A DNA stretch of 38,924 nucleotides from Sporichthyaceae bacterium. Its GTDB lineage: Bacteria; Actinomycetota; Actinomycetes; Sporichthyales; Sporichthyaceae. The position numbers were made by a program, and so were the translations under genes. The notes beneath the pieces were generated by a model. The model did no database searches. It saw only the letters and a list, made by a program, of their open reading frames with translations, and was not told the origin of the DNA. The stretch lies in contig DASXPS010000138.1 in assembly GCA_036493475.1 (NCBI GenBank), positions 1-38,924 on the forward strand, in the 5' to 3' direction. Shown here piece by piece: positions 31,612 through 38,924 of this stretch; position 1 is the stretch's first letter; each line of letters begins with the position of its first letter.

Positions 31612-33111
31612 ATGACCACGGAACTGGGACGGCCGCGGGCGGCCGGGCCGTTGGTCCCGGCTGCCCGCACGTCCCGGGACCCGGCCCCGGCCCGCCATCG
31701 GGGCGACACCGCCTGGGTCTGGGTAATGGCCGTCGGGTTCTTCGCGCTCTACACCGTGGTTTCGGTGCGCCAGCACGTCCGGCTGCACTCCACCGGCTAC
31801 GACCTGGGCATCTTCGAGCAGGCGGTGCGGTCCTGGGCGCACGGACACCTGCCGCACTCGGAGATCAAGGGCGCCGACTTCCCGCTGCTCGGCGATCACT
31901 TCTCCCCGGTCCTGGCGGTGCTCGCCCCGGTCTACCGGGTGTTCCCGACCCCGCTCACCCTGCTGGTCGCGCAGGCTGCGTTGCTCGCGGTGGCCGTGGT
32001 GCCGCTGGCCTGCTGGGCGCAACGGGCGTTGGGTCGGACCACGGCACTGGTCGTCGGCCTGGGGTACGGGCTGTCCTGGGGGATTGCCCAGGCGATCGGG
32101 TTCGACTTCCACGAGATTGCCTTCGCGGTGCCGCTGATCTCGTTCAGTGTGTGCGCGCTCGGCCAGGGTCGGCCCCGGGCCGCCGTGGCGTGGGCACTAC
32201 CGCTGCTGTTGGTCAAGGAGGACCTCGGGCTGACCATCGTCGCGCTCGGGGTGCTGATCTGGTTCACCGGCCGGCGCCGGCTGGGCCTGGTCGCCGCGCT
32301 GGTGGGGCTGGCGGGCACCGCGCTGGAGGTGCTGGTGCTGTTGCCGCACTTCAACCCCGATCACAAGTTCTCCTACTGGCACAGCCTGAACGACGGGCAG
32401 ACCAACAAGCACAGCCCCGGCCACCTGATCTCCCGGCTCAGCGTCGGGCTGATCAGCCCCGAGCCCAAGGCAGTGCTGATCGTGCTACTGCTCGCGCCCA
32501 CCGCGTTCCTCGCGCTGCGCTCACCGCTGCTGGCGCTCGCCGTGCCTACGCTGGGCTGGCGGCTGTTCTCGGACTATTGGCAGTACTGGAGCGGGCACTT
32601 CCACTACAACGCGGTGCTGATGCCGATCCTGTTCGCGGCGTTCATCGATGCGTTGGGCCGGGCCGGGCCGGGCCGACGACGCGAGGCGCTCGCGGTCAGT
32701 GCCCTGGTCACAGTGCTGTTCGTGCCCGGCAATGCGCTGTGGTCGCCGTTCCAGCCGAGCACGTGGCATCACGACCCGCGCATCGGTGATGCCCGCGCGG
32801 AGTTGGCCCGCGTCCCGGACGACGTGACGGTGTCCGCGTCCAACTCGCTGGCCCCGCAGCTGACGAACCGGGACTCGGTGTCGATCTTCGGCTGGTCCGC
32901 GGCGCGTCCCAATCCGGAGTGGATCGTGGTGGACACCGGCGAGCCGGTGAACTGGCCGTTCGACAACCTGGATCAGCAGAACGATCTGCTGAAGGCGGCC
33001 GCGCAGGCCGGCTATCAGAAGGTCGACCAGCGTGGCGATTTCCTCGTGCTGCACCGGTCGCCGCCGGACGCCCGACAGTTCCCGCCGCCGCCGGACGACA
33101 CGAAGTCCTAG
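31612..33111 (+). CDS. DUF2079 polytopic membrane protein
   Basis: The 499-residue product has a cytoplasmic N-terminal tail and some eight to ten hydrophobic segments between about 35 and 370. It then ends in a soluble region (VPDDVTVSASNSLAPQLTNRDSVSIFGW ... YQKVDQRGDFLVLHRS). The family features YDLGIFEQAVRSWAHG, LLGDHFSPVLAVLAPVYR and GFDFHEIAF, with conserved acidic and His residues in the first loop, place it in DUF2079, a group related to lipid-linked glycosyltransferases of the GT-C fold. Substrate and role are unknown. GGAGG lies 12 bases before the ATG. It converges on tusA. Confidence 0.88.
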   Translation: MTTELGRPRAAGPLVPAARTSRDPAPARHRGDTAWVWVMAVGFFALYTVVSVRQHVRLHSTGYDLGIFEQAVRSWAHGHLPHSEIKGADFPLLGDHFSPVLAVLAPVYRVFPTPLTLLVAQAALLAVAVVPLACWAQRALGRTTALVVGLGYGLSWGIAQAIGFDFHEIAFAVPLISFSVCALGQGRPRAAVAWALPLLLVKEDLGLTIVALGVLIWFTGRRRLGLVAALVGLAGTALEVLVLLPHFNPDHKFSYWHSLNDGQTNKHSPGHLISRLSVGLISPEPKAVLIVLLLAPTAFLALRSPLLALAVPTLGWRLFSDYWQYWSGHFHYNAVLMPILFAAFIDALGRAGPGRRREALAVSALVTVLFVPGNALWSPFQPSTWHHDPRIGDARAELARVPDDVTVSASNSLAPQLTNRDSVSIFGWSAARPNPEWIVVDTGEPVNWPFDNLDQQNDLLKAAAQAGYQKVDQRGDFLVLHRSPPDARQFPPPPDDTKS

Positions 33112-33127
33112 CGGCCGGATCGGCGGA

Positions 33128-33370
33128 TCAGTGTTGTCGCCGGACCAGGTAGGCACGGTCGGGGCAGCCGGGGTCCGGCCCGAGGTAGTCCTGCGCCCGC
33201 ATCTCACACCACGCCGGGATGTCCAATGCCGCCGCGGGATCGTCGGCCAGTACCCGGACCACCGAGCCCACCTCCACGCGCCCGATGTTCTTCGCCAGCA
33301 TGATGATCGGCGCCGGGCACAGCAGGCCGATGGCATCGAGGGTCAGCGCCGGTTCGTCCGGGGCGGTCAC
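33128..33370 (-). CDS. TusA-family sulfur carrier protein
   Basis: The 80-residue product has the TusA motif: Cys18 in LDAIGLLCPAPIIMLAKNI, followed by VGSVVRVLADDPAAALDIPAWCEM. TusA proteins accept persulfide sulfur from a cysteine desulfurase on the conserved Cys and relay it, for example to tRNA thiolation or cofactor synthesis. The GTG start at 33370 overlaps the desulfurase stop as GTGA, which supports a donor-acceptor pair. The C-terminal YLGPDPGCPDRAYLVRRQH is an extra segment with one more Cys. Confidence 0.92.
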   Translation of the reverse strand: MTAPDEPALTLDAIGLLCPAPIIMLAKNIGRVEVGSVVRVLADDPAAALDIPAWCEMRAQDYLGPDPGCPDRAYLVRRQH

Positions 33371-34515
33371 AACCCCTCCACACCCGCGATCGCGCGCAGC
33401 TCCGCGAGCACCTTCGGCACGACCGCGATGAATCTCTCGACGCTCGCCTCGTCCACCCCGCGCGGCAACGAGACCCGCACATTGCCGTGCGAGAGCACGC
33501 CCATCGCCTCCAGCACGTGGCTCGGGCGCAGCGTGTCCGCCGTGCACGAGGACCCGGAGTTCACCGCGAACCCGGCCCGGTCCAGCTCGGTGACCAGCGC
33601 CTCACCGTCGATGTAGAGGCAGGCGAACGAGACCAGGTTGGGCAGCGTGGTCGCGCCGTCAGCGTGCAGCCCGACGTCCGGCCAGCCGGCGGCGGCCCCG
33701 CGGATCTGTTCGGTCAGGCGGGCCAGCCGCGCGTTCTCCGTGTCGGCTTCAGCGACCACCGCGGCCAACGCGGCCGCGGCGGCGGCGATCGCGGGCACGT
33801 TCTCGAAGCCGGGTGAGCGCCCTGACTCCCGTTCCCCGGACGGCAGCGGCGAACGCCACCGCGCCGAACGGCGCACCGCCAACACCCCCACACCCGGTGG
33901 CCCGCCCCACTTGTGCGCGGACGCACAGAGCGCGCCCCACCCCGCGGGCACCGGCAATCGGCCCACCGTCTGCGCGGCGTCCACCAGCAACGGCACCCCG
34001 ACCGCGGCTGCGGCTGCCGCCACCTCGGCCACCGGTTGCACGGTGCCCACCTCGTGGTTGGCGGTTTGCAGGCAGGCCAGCGCGGTGTCCGGGTGCAACG
34101 CGGCGGCGAACGCGGCCGGGTCCACCCGCCCGGCGCGGTCCACCTCGACCAGGTCCACCGTGCCGCCGTTGGCCTCGTGCCATTGCGCGGTGTGCAGCAC
34201 TGCGGAGTGCTCCACCGCCGAGGCCACCAGGTGCCGGCCGGTGCGGGCCCGCCCCCGCAGGCAGCCCGCCATGCCGATGCCGATCGCCGCGGTGCCGGAG
34301 GTGGTGAAGCTCAGCTCGTTCGGCGACGCCCCGATCACGCCGGCGACGATCTCCCGCGCGGCATCCAGCCGCATGCGGGCGCGTCGGCCGTCCCGGTAGA
34401 GCCGGGCCGGGTCCGCCCAGCCCGCGTCCACCGCGGCCAGCCAGGCCTCCCGCGCCGCGGGGTGCAGGGGCTCGGTGGACGCGGCGTCGAAATAGCCGTC
34501 GGGAGGCCGGTTCAC
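33367..34515 (-). CDS. cysteine desulfurase (NifS/IscS-like)
   Basis: This PLP enzyme takes sulfur from cysteine as an enzyme-bound persulfide. The 382-residue product starts NRPPDGYFDAASTEPLHPAARE. It has TTSGTAAIGIGMAG, the PLP-stacking VEHSAVLH (His103), Asp179 and Gln182 in LLVDAAQTVG, the Schiff-base Lys202 in SAHKWGGPPGVG and the catalytic Cys324 in NSGSSCTADTLRPSHVLEAMG. All are intact. GTG at 34515 is preferred; the frame runs to 34611 without homology. It is coupled to a TusA-type acceptor. No iscU or suf genes adjoin, so a role in thiolation rather than cluster assembly is likely, as inference. Confidence 0.93.
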   Translation of the reverse strand: MNRPPDGYFDAASTEPLHPAAREAWLAAVDAGWADPARLYRDGRRARMRLDAAREIVAGVIGASPNELSFTTSGTAAIGIGMAGCLRGRARTGRHLVASAVEHSAVLHTAQWHEANGGTVDLVEVDRAGRVDPAAFAAALHPDTALACLQTANHEVGTVQPVAEVAAAAAAVGVPLLVDAAQTVGRLPVPAGWGALCASAHKWGGPPGVGVLAVRRSARWRSPLPSGERESGRSPGFENVPAIAAAAAALAAVVAEADTENARLARLTEQIRGAAAGWPDVGLHADGATTLPNLVSFACLYIDGEALVTELDRAGFAVNSGSSCTADTLRPSHVLEAMGVLSHGNVRVSLPRGVDEASVERFIAVVPKVLAELRAIAGVEGL

Positions 34516-34628
34516 CCTGCGAACGCTAGTGCGCCGGTGCAGCAATCTCCGGTGCGGCGAGTTCCGGTTGACGTGACGACCCGATAGGTTTCGCGCGATC
34601 GCATAGGCCAAGGGCCACTGGAGCGCGC

Positions 34629-36323
34629 ATGTTGGCGGCTACCTACCACCCCGACATTCGGTCCATCAACGATTCGCTGACGGCTTCCGCGCTGGTCGCC
34701 GCGCTCCCGCTGGCGACGCTGTTCTTCATGCTCGGTGTGCTGCGGATCACGGCGTGGATCTCCGGCCTGGCGGCGTTGGTGGTCGCCGTCGTCGTGGCGT
34801 GCGCCGGGTTCGACATGCCCCTCGACCAGGCCGCGGACGTGTCGGTGTGGGGTGCGGCCTTCGGGTTCTTCCCGATCATGTGGATCGTCATCAGCGCGAT
34901 CTGGGTCTACAACATGACCGTCGAGTCGGGGCACTTCGACATCCTGCGCCGTTCGTTCGCTGCGGTCAGCGATGACATGCGGATCCAGGCGATCGTCATC
35001 GCGTTCTGTTTCGGTGCGCTGATGGAGGCACTCGCCGGGTTCGGCACTCCGGTGGCGATCAGCGCCGTCATGCTCATTGCGCTCGGTTTCCAGCCGCTCA
35101 AGGCGGCCACGCTCGCCCTGGTCGCCAACACCGCACCGGTGGCCTTCGGTGCCCTCGCGACCCCGATCGTGACGCTGTCGAAGGTCGCCAGCGGGGCCGC
35201 CGACCCGAGCAACCGCGGCACCCTCACCGAGGACCACCTCGGTGCACTCGTCGGCCGGCAGACGCCGGTGCTCGCGCTGTTCGTGCCGCTCGCCCTGGTC
35301 GTGATCGTGGACGGGAAGCGCGGGCTGCGCCAGACCTGGCTCCCGGCGCTGGTGGGCGGCGGCGTCTTCGCCGTCGCGCAATGGCTCACCTCCAACCATT
35401 TCTCGATCCAGCTCACCGACGTCGTGGCGTCGTTGGCCAGCGCGCTGGCGCTGGTTGCGCTGCTGCGGGTGTGGCGGCCGGTGGAGACCTATCGCGACCT
35501 CGCGTCCGAACCAGTGGGCGGGTCCGGGAGCGCCGCTGCGCCGGACCCGGCGCCCGGTGGCGGCGTCGCGGTGCTCACCGACTCGCGCGTCGAGGTTGCC
35601 AAGGCCTACGCGCCGTACCTGGTCATCATCGCGATCTTCAGCGTTTTCCAGATCAACGGCGTGAAGAAGGAGATGGTCAAGGAGCCGTGGACGTACCTGT
35701 TCCACTGGCCCGGGCTGGATCTGGTCAGTGCGAGCGGTAAGTCGCCGGCTCCCTTCACCTTCAACTGGCTGGCCGCGGCGGGCACGCTGACCATCATCGC
35801 CGGCCTGATCACCATGCCGATCCTCGGTATCGGTCCGGCGCGAGCGCTGCGCGCGTACGTGCGCACCTACATTCAGCTGGCGCCGGCGATCATCACCGTG
35901 ATGGCCGTGCTCGGCCTGGCCTACGTGATGAACAACTCCGGGCAGACCGGGGCGCTGGGCAGCTGGATGGCCAGTGTGGGTTCCGGATTCGCGCTGCTCT
36001 CGCCCATCCTCGGTTGGCTCGGGGTCGGGGTCACCGGGTCGGACACGTCCTCGAACTCGCTGTTCGGCGCCCTGCAGGTGACGGCCGCCGGAAAGGCCGG
36101 GCTCGATCCGGCCCTGATGGCCGCGGCCAACTCCTCCGGTGGTGTGCTGGGCAAGATGGTCTCGCCGCAGAACCTCGCCATCGCGGCGGCCGCCGTCGGC
36201 ATGACCGGCCGCGAGGGCGACATCTTCCGCAAGGTGATCGGCTGGAGTGTGCTGTTCCTCGCGGGCATGTGTTTGCTGGTGTATTTGCAGAGCACCAGCG
36301 CGCTGTCCTGGATGCTGCCGTAG
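34629..36323 (+). CDS. lctP: L-lactate permease (LctP family)
   Basis: The 564-residue product is a polytopic transporter of the lactate permease family, which imports L-lactate, D-lactate or glycolate with protons. It has about 12 to 14 hydrophobic segments. Family stretches are MWIVISAIWVYNMTVESGHFDILRRS, ALMEALAGFGTPVAISAVML, LVANTAPVAFGALATPIVTLSKV, the late GVGVTGSDTSSNSLFGALQV and NSSGGVLGKMVSPQNLAIA. The ATG at 34629 has GGAGC upstream. No lactate dehydrogenase or lutABC gene is adjacent. It converges on the serpin gene with three bases between stops. Confidence 0.93.
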   Translation: MLAATYHPDIRSINDSLTASALVAALPLATLFFMLGVLRITAWISGLAALVVAVVVACAGFDMPLDQAADVSVWGAAFGFFPIMWIVISAIWVYNMTVESGHFDILRRSFAAVSDDMRIQAIVIAFCFGALMEALAGFGTPVAISAVMLIALGFQPLKAATLALVANTAPVAFGALATPIVTLSKVASGAADPSNRGTLTEDHLGALVGRQTPVLALFVPLALVVIVDGKRGLRQTWLPALVGGGVFAVAQWLTSNHFSIQLTDVVASLASALALVALLRVWRPVETYRDLASEPVGGSGSAAAPDPAPGGGVAVLTDSRVEVAKAYAPYLVIIAIFSVFQINGVKKEMVKEPWTYLFHWPGLDLVSASGKSPAPFTFNWLAAAGTLTIIAGLITMPILGIGPARALRAYVRTYIQLAPAIITVMAVLGLAYVMNNSGQTGALGSWMASVGSGFALLSPILGWLGVGVTGSDTSSNSLFGALQVTAAGKAGLDPALMAAANSSGGVLGKMVSPQNLAIAAAAVGMTGREGDIFRKVIGWSVLFLAGMCLLVYLQSTSALSWMLP

Positions 36324-36326
36324 GGA

Positions 36327-37667
36327 CTACGTCGCCGTGGGATTCGCCACGCTTCCCACGAACAGCGGGGCCCCGGTCTTGGTGTCCACGATCTCGAACA
36401 GGAACGGCCGGTCCACCCGAAACTCGATCGGCGGAATGGTCGGGATCCGCGCGGCGGTCGCGCTGACCCCGAGTGCGGTCACCGCGGACGCGGTGGTGCC
36501 CAGCCGGTCCACGGTGATGTTCGCCTTGTGCACCGCCTGTGAGGCGAACAGCTTCTCCACCGTCGTGATCGCGGACAGGTTGGCGGCGGCCGGGTCGAAG
36601 GCGTCGGAGATACCCAGCTTCGGCAGCAGCTGCTTGAGGTTCAGGTCACTGCCGAAGTCGAAGGACGGCATGGTCACGTTGACCGCGGCGGTCCTGGTCC
36701 TTGCGGCTGCGGCCAGCACCTGAGCGGTCATCAGATCCGCCGGGGTGGCCGAACCCCTGGGCAGGATCACCCGCATGGCCAGCCGGTTGCCGAAGTACGG
36801 CAACGTAACGGCCTGCCAGGTCGATCCGGACGCGTACCCGAAATCCTCGTCCTCGCGCTTCATCATCGGCACGCTCACCTTGCCGTCGGGCGCGGAGAAG
36901 TCGGCCTTGCCGGCATCGGTGAAGGCCTTGGTCCAGCTGGCCTTCAGGTACACGGCGTTGAGCAGCACCAGCCGGGTGGCCGGATCCAACTGGTCGAGGA
37001 TCGTCTTGATGCGCCCGGCGGTGTGCACGTCGGCCCAGTGGTTGATGGCATTCAAGGCAGCCTGCTGCTGGGCGAAATCGGTGGTCTGCACGGCGCTGCC
37101 GAACTGCGTGCCCAGAGTGTTGGCGAAGTCCGGCAGCATTGCGTAGCCCTGCTGGGCGAACAGCGCGTTGGCGATGGTCACCACCGGCGGTGCGGGCGGC
37201 GGGTCGGAATCCACAGACGGCGACTCTGGAGCCGTCCCTCTTGGCGCCGGCGTGACGACCGGCGGAGCGGTGGAGGTGATCAGACCCGCGGTGATTGCGT
37301 TGAATGCCTCGGCCACCCCCGCCGGGAACCCGAAGGCCTTGTCGATCTGCGCCGCGGTGTCGCCCTTCGCCCCCACCCGCAGCATGGCGAACGCGTAGCC
37401 GATACTCAGCGGGGAGAACACCAGGTTCTGATCCGGTTTCGCGGCGGCCTTCCAGAACGCCGCGGCGAACGCCTCCAGCCCGTCCACGGTGTCGCCCACC
37501 GGCGCCTTCGCCTCCGGGGAGGCGCGGTTCACACTCGGTGTGATCTCCGCTGCCGAGCTGGGACTGGATTGGGCATATGTCGGGCCGCTCGAGCCGCCGC
37601 AGGCGGTCAACGTCGCCACCAACGCCGCGCCCAGCGCCACCACGCGTGTGGTTCGCGTCCAGCCCAT
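36327..37667 (-). CDS. serpin-family protease inhibitor, predicted lipoprotein
   Basis: The 446-residue product has a lipoprotein signal ending LTAC at Cys23, a Ser/Pro-rich linker, and a serpin fold from about 60: NLVFSPLSIGYAFAMLRVGAKGDTAAQI, LVLLNAVYLKASWTKAF, MKREDEDFGYA, LPYFGNRLAMRVILP and the C-terminal PPIEFRVDRPFLFEIVDTKTGAPLFVG. The reactive-centre loop lies at about 389-412; its hinge, LGTTASAVTALG, keeps the small residues needed for loop insertion, so inhibition is plausible. The scissile bond falls near Ala-Ala-Arg and cannot be fixed. A Pro/Thr/Ser-rich insert (131-162) interrupts the fold before TIANALFAQ. The ATG at 37667 has GGGAGGT upstream. The target protease is unknown. 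Confidence 0.93.
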   Translation of the reverse strand: MGWTRTTRVVALGAALVATLTACGGSSGPTYAQSSPSSAAEITPSVNRASPEAKAPVGDTVDGLEAFAAAFWKAAAKPDQNLVFSPLSIGYAFAMLRVGAKGDTAAQIDKAFGFPAGVAEAFNAITAGLITSTAPPVVTPAPRGTAPESPSVDSDPPPAPPVVTIANALFAQQGYAMLPDFANTLGTQFGSAVQTTDFAQQQAALNAINHWADVHTAGRIKTILDQLDPATRLVLLNAVYLKASWTKAFTDAGKADFSAPDGKVSVPMMKREDEDFGYASGSTWQAVTLPYFGNRLAMRVILPRGSATPADLMTAQVLAAAARTRTAAVNVTMPSFDFGSDLNLKQLLPKLGISDAFDPAAANLSAITTVEKLFASQAVHKANITVDRLGTTASAVTALGVSATAARIPTIPPIEFRVDRPFLFEIVDTKTGAPLFVGSVANPTAT

Positions 37668-37688
37668 CGTGCGCACCTCCCGTGGGGC

Positions 37689-37703
37689 CCGGAGCCGCTC
37701 CGG
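37689..37703 (-). promoter_or_regulatory. hairpin in the serpin leader
   Basis: CCGGAG-CCG-CTCCGG forms a 6-bp stem with a 3-base loop just upstream of the serpin ribosome binding site. It could affect translation of the serpin, but the stem is short for this GC content. Confidence 0.3.
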
Positions 37704-37788
37704 ACCTCCCTTCGTGGACGCCACTGTCCACCGTTTCGTTCACCGGCGTGCCGGCCGCCCTGGCGCCAGCGTCCCGGGTGTCCCGGAG

Positions 37789-37794
37789 TAGGCT
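37789..37794 (+). promoter_or_regulatory. -10-like box upstream of ctaC
   Basis: TAGGCT fits the actinobacterial -10 consensus and lies 81 bases before the ctaC start in the 208-base divergent space shared with the serpin. No clear -35 is seen, and nothing else is recognised in this space. Confidence 0.35.
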
Positions 37795-37875
37795 GCGGGC
37801 GCAGCACGATCACGGCTGTCGGCCGGGTTCGCCCGCCGTTCATTCCGTCCGTTTTCCCGCTCGGAAAGGCCCGCG

Positions 37876-38778
37876 TTGCGCTCCTACGGCTCCCCGCCCG
37901 ACCAGCGGCGGTCCCGCAGCCCTCGCCGGTTGATCGGCCCCGGTGTCGGACTGGCTGTTGTCCTGCTCAGCTGTACCGGCTGTGACACCGCGGACCTCCC
38001 GCGGTTGGCGTTCCCGACGCCGGCCACCAAAGAGGGCCCTCGCATGCTGCTCATCTGGCAGGGCTCCTGGCTGGCCGCGATACTCACCGGCGCGGTGGTG
38101 TGGGGCCTGATCATCTGGGCCTGCATTTTCCACCGGAAGAAGAACGACGATCACGTCCCGATCCAGAGCCGGTACAACCTGCCCATCGAGGTCCTGTACA
38201 CGATCGTCCCGTTCATCATGGTCTCGGTGCTGTTCTACTTCACCGCCCGGGATGAGTCGATCCTGCTGGACAACAAGAAGACGCCCGACATGACCGTCAA
38301 CGTGGTCGGGCGGCAGTGGAGCTGGACGTTCAACTACCTCGACGACAAGGTGTACGACGTCGGCGCGCCGGGGCGGAGCCTGCCGCAATTGTGGCTGCCG
38401 GTGAACAAACGGGTCCGGTTCATCCTGACCTCGCCGGATGTCATCCACTCCTTCTGGGTGCCGGCATTCTTGTTCAAGATGGACGTGTTCCCCGGTCGGC
38501 AGAACCAGTTCCAGCTGACCCCGAACAAGATCGGCGTCTACGAGGGCAAGTGCGCCGAACTGTGCGGCACCGACCACTCCCGGATGCTGTTCGTGGTGCA
38601 CGTGGTCAGTGACGCCGACTTCACGGCACACATCGCGCAGCTACGCGCCAACGGTCAGGGCGGGGAGCTGCAGCGCGGCGACCTGGGCACGCCCGCGGAC
38701 CGCGCGCACGCCTACACGCTGCACGACGAGAACCCGGCGCCAGAAGCTGACGAGACGACCCCGGGGAGCAAGCAGTGA
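37876..38778 (+). CDS. ctaC: cytochrome c oxidase subunit II
   Basis: CtaC carries the CuA site that takes electrons from cytochrome c in the aa3 oxidase. The 300-residue product has a basic N-terminus and a lipoprotein-like signal (VVLLSCTGC, Cys36). Two membrane helices follow (about 63-85 and 104-124). The periplasm-side cupredoxin domain has CuA ligands His191 (IHSFWVPAFLFKMD), Cys226, Glu228, Cys230, His234 and Met237 in CAELCGTDHSRM, so the centre is complete. QWSWTFNY carries the conserved aromatic residues of the electron path. TTG at 37876 is the start, with AAAGG upstream. The stop overlaps the ctaD start as GTGA. Confidence 0.96.
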   Translation: MRSYGSPPDQRRSRSPRRLIGPGVGLAVVLLSCTGCDTADLPRLAFPTPATKEGPRMLLIWQGSWLAAILTGAVVWGLIIWACIFHRKKNDDHVPIQSRYNLPIEVLYTIVPFIMVSVLFYFTARDESILLDNKKTPDMTVNVVGRQWSWTFNYLDDKVYDVGAPGRSLPQLWLPVNKRVRFILTSPDVIHSFWVPAFLFKMDVFPGRQNQFQLTPNKIGVYEGKCAELCGTDHSRMLFVVHVVSDADFTAHIAQLRANGQGGELQRGDLGTPADRAHAYTLHDENPAPEADETTPGSKQ

Positions 38779-38924
38779 CGATCACCGAACCCCGTCGCGT
38801 CGCCGCGGTGCCGGCGCCCCGCAAGAAGAGCATGGGCGCCGCGATCATCGAGTGGATCACCACCACCGACCACAAGAAGATCGGCTACCTGTACCTGGTC
38901 ACGTCGTTCGCGTTCTTCCTGATC
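38775..38924 (+). CDS. ctaD: cytochrome c oxidase subunit I, N-terminal part
   Basis: The GTG at 38775 overlaps the ctaC stop and opens a frame that runs to the window end (50 codons). The visible residues include EWITTTDHKKIGYLYLVTSFAFFL, the conserved entrance to the first transmembrane helix of heme-copper oxidase subunit I. The haem and CuB ligands lie beyond the window. Confidence 0.95.
   Translation, partial: MTITEPRRVAAVPAPRKKSMGAAIIEWITTTDHKKIGYLYLVTSFAFFLI

Noticed and set aside
30777-32789. 670-codon open frame on the plus strand
   Set aside because: It overlaps aat and the DUF2079 gene in another frame; both real genes have clear family motifs.

Overview
The window is a high-GC chromosomal segment of an actinomycete. 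Evidence for this: strong G/C at third codon positions, many GTG starts, leaderless-type promoters, an F420-dependent Ddn-type protein, a PspA/DUF3043 pair, a mycobacterial-type adenosine kinase, and a gene order (cytochrome oxidase - adoK - iscA - nadA - pspA - gcvT - pepA - lpdA - sucB - lipBA - DUF4191 - RDD - glnA) that I recall from Streptomyces and relatives. The genus cannot be fixed from sequence alone; a Frankiales/Sporichthya-like lineage is only a guess. Almost all of the DNA is coding, no gene-free stretch exceeds 300 bases, and I saw no tRNA, rRNA, insertion sequence, prophage or CRISPR array.

Layout. 1-4.45 kb: the end of an unidentified gene, a lipoprotein with a duplicated domain, a Ddn-type nitroreductase, 6-phosphogluconate dehydrogenase and an amidase. 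4.65-9.8 kb: a nitrogen-assimilation block with type I glutamine synthetase (glnA), an RDD membrane protein diverging from it, a second and unrelated type III glutamine synthetase, and a DUF4191 membrane protein. A GlnR-like box lies between glnA and the RDD gene. 9.8-15.7 kb: a lipoate/2-oxoacid dehydrogenase operon on the minus strand, lpdA - sucB - TIGR01777 epimerase - lipB - lipA; it makes E2 and E3 subunits together with the enzymes that attach and finish the lipoyl cofactor. 15.9-20.3 kb: a small hypothetical protein, leucyl aminopeptidase, gcvT (another step of lipoyl-linked one-carbon metabolism), cobS and cobU. 20.3-25.8 kb: envelope functions (DUF3043 membrane protein, PspA, a SIS-domain isomerase, a class A penicillin-binding protein and a coupled membrane protein). 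25.9-31.5 kb: nadA, glycerate kinase, IscA/ErpA-type protein, a lipoprotein, a 61-residue protein, adenosine kinase and Aat transferase. 31.6-38.9 kb: a DUF2079 membrane protein, TusA and cysteine desulfurase, an L-lactate permease, a lipoprotein serpin, and the start of the cytochrome aa3 oxidase operon (ctaC, ctaD).

Translational coupling is common: five gene pairs share a GTGA start/stop overlap (lipB/lipA, cobU/cobS, membrane protein/PBP, desulfurase/tusA, ctaC/ctaD). Three genes (RDD, gcvT, pspA) have a TANNNT box 6-8 bases before the start codon, which suggests leaderless mRNAs. Most of the window is core metabolism. The features most worth a second look are the paired GSI/GSIII locus with its GlnR-like boxes, the secreted serpin, the duplicated-domain lipoprotein, and several strong palindromes inside or beside coding sequence. 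I did not find a clearly new multi-gene system.
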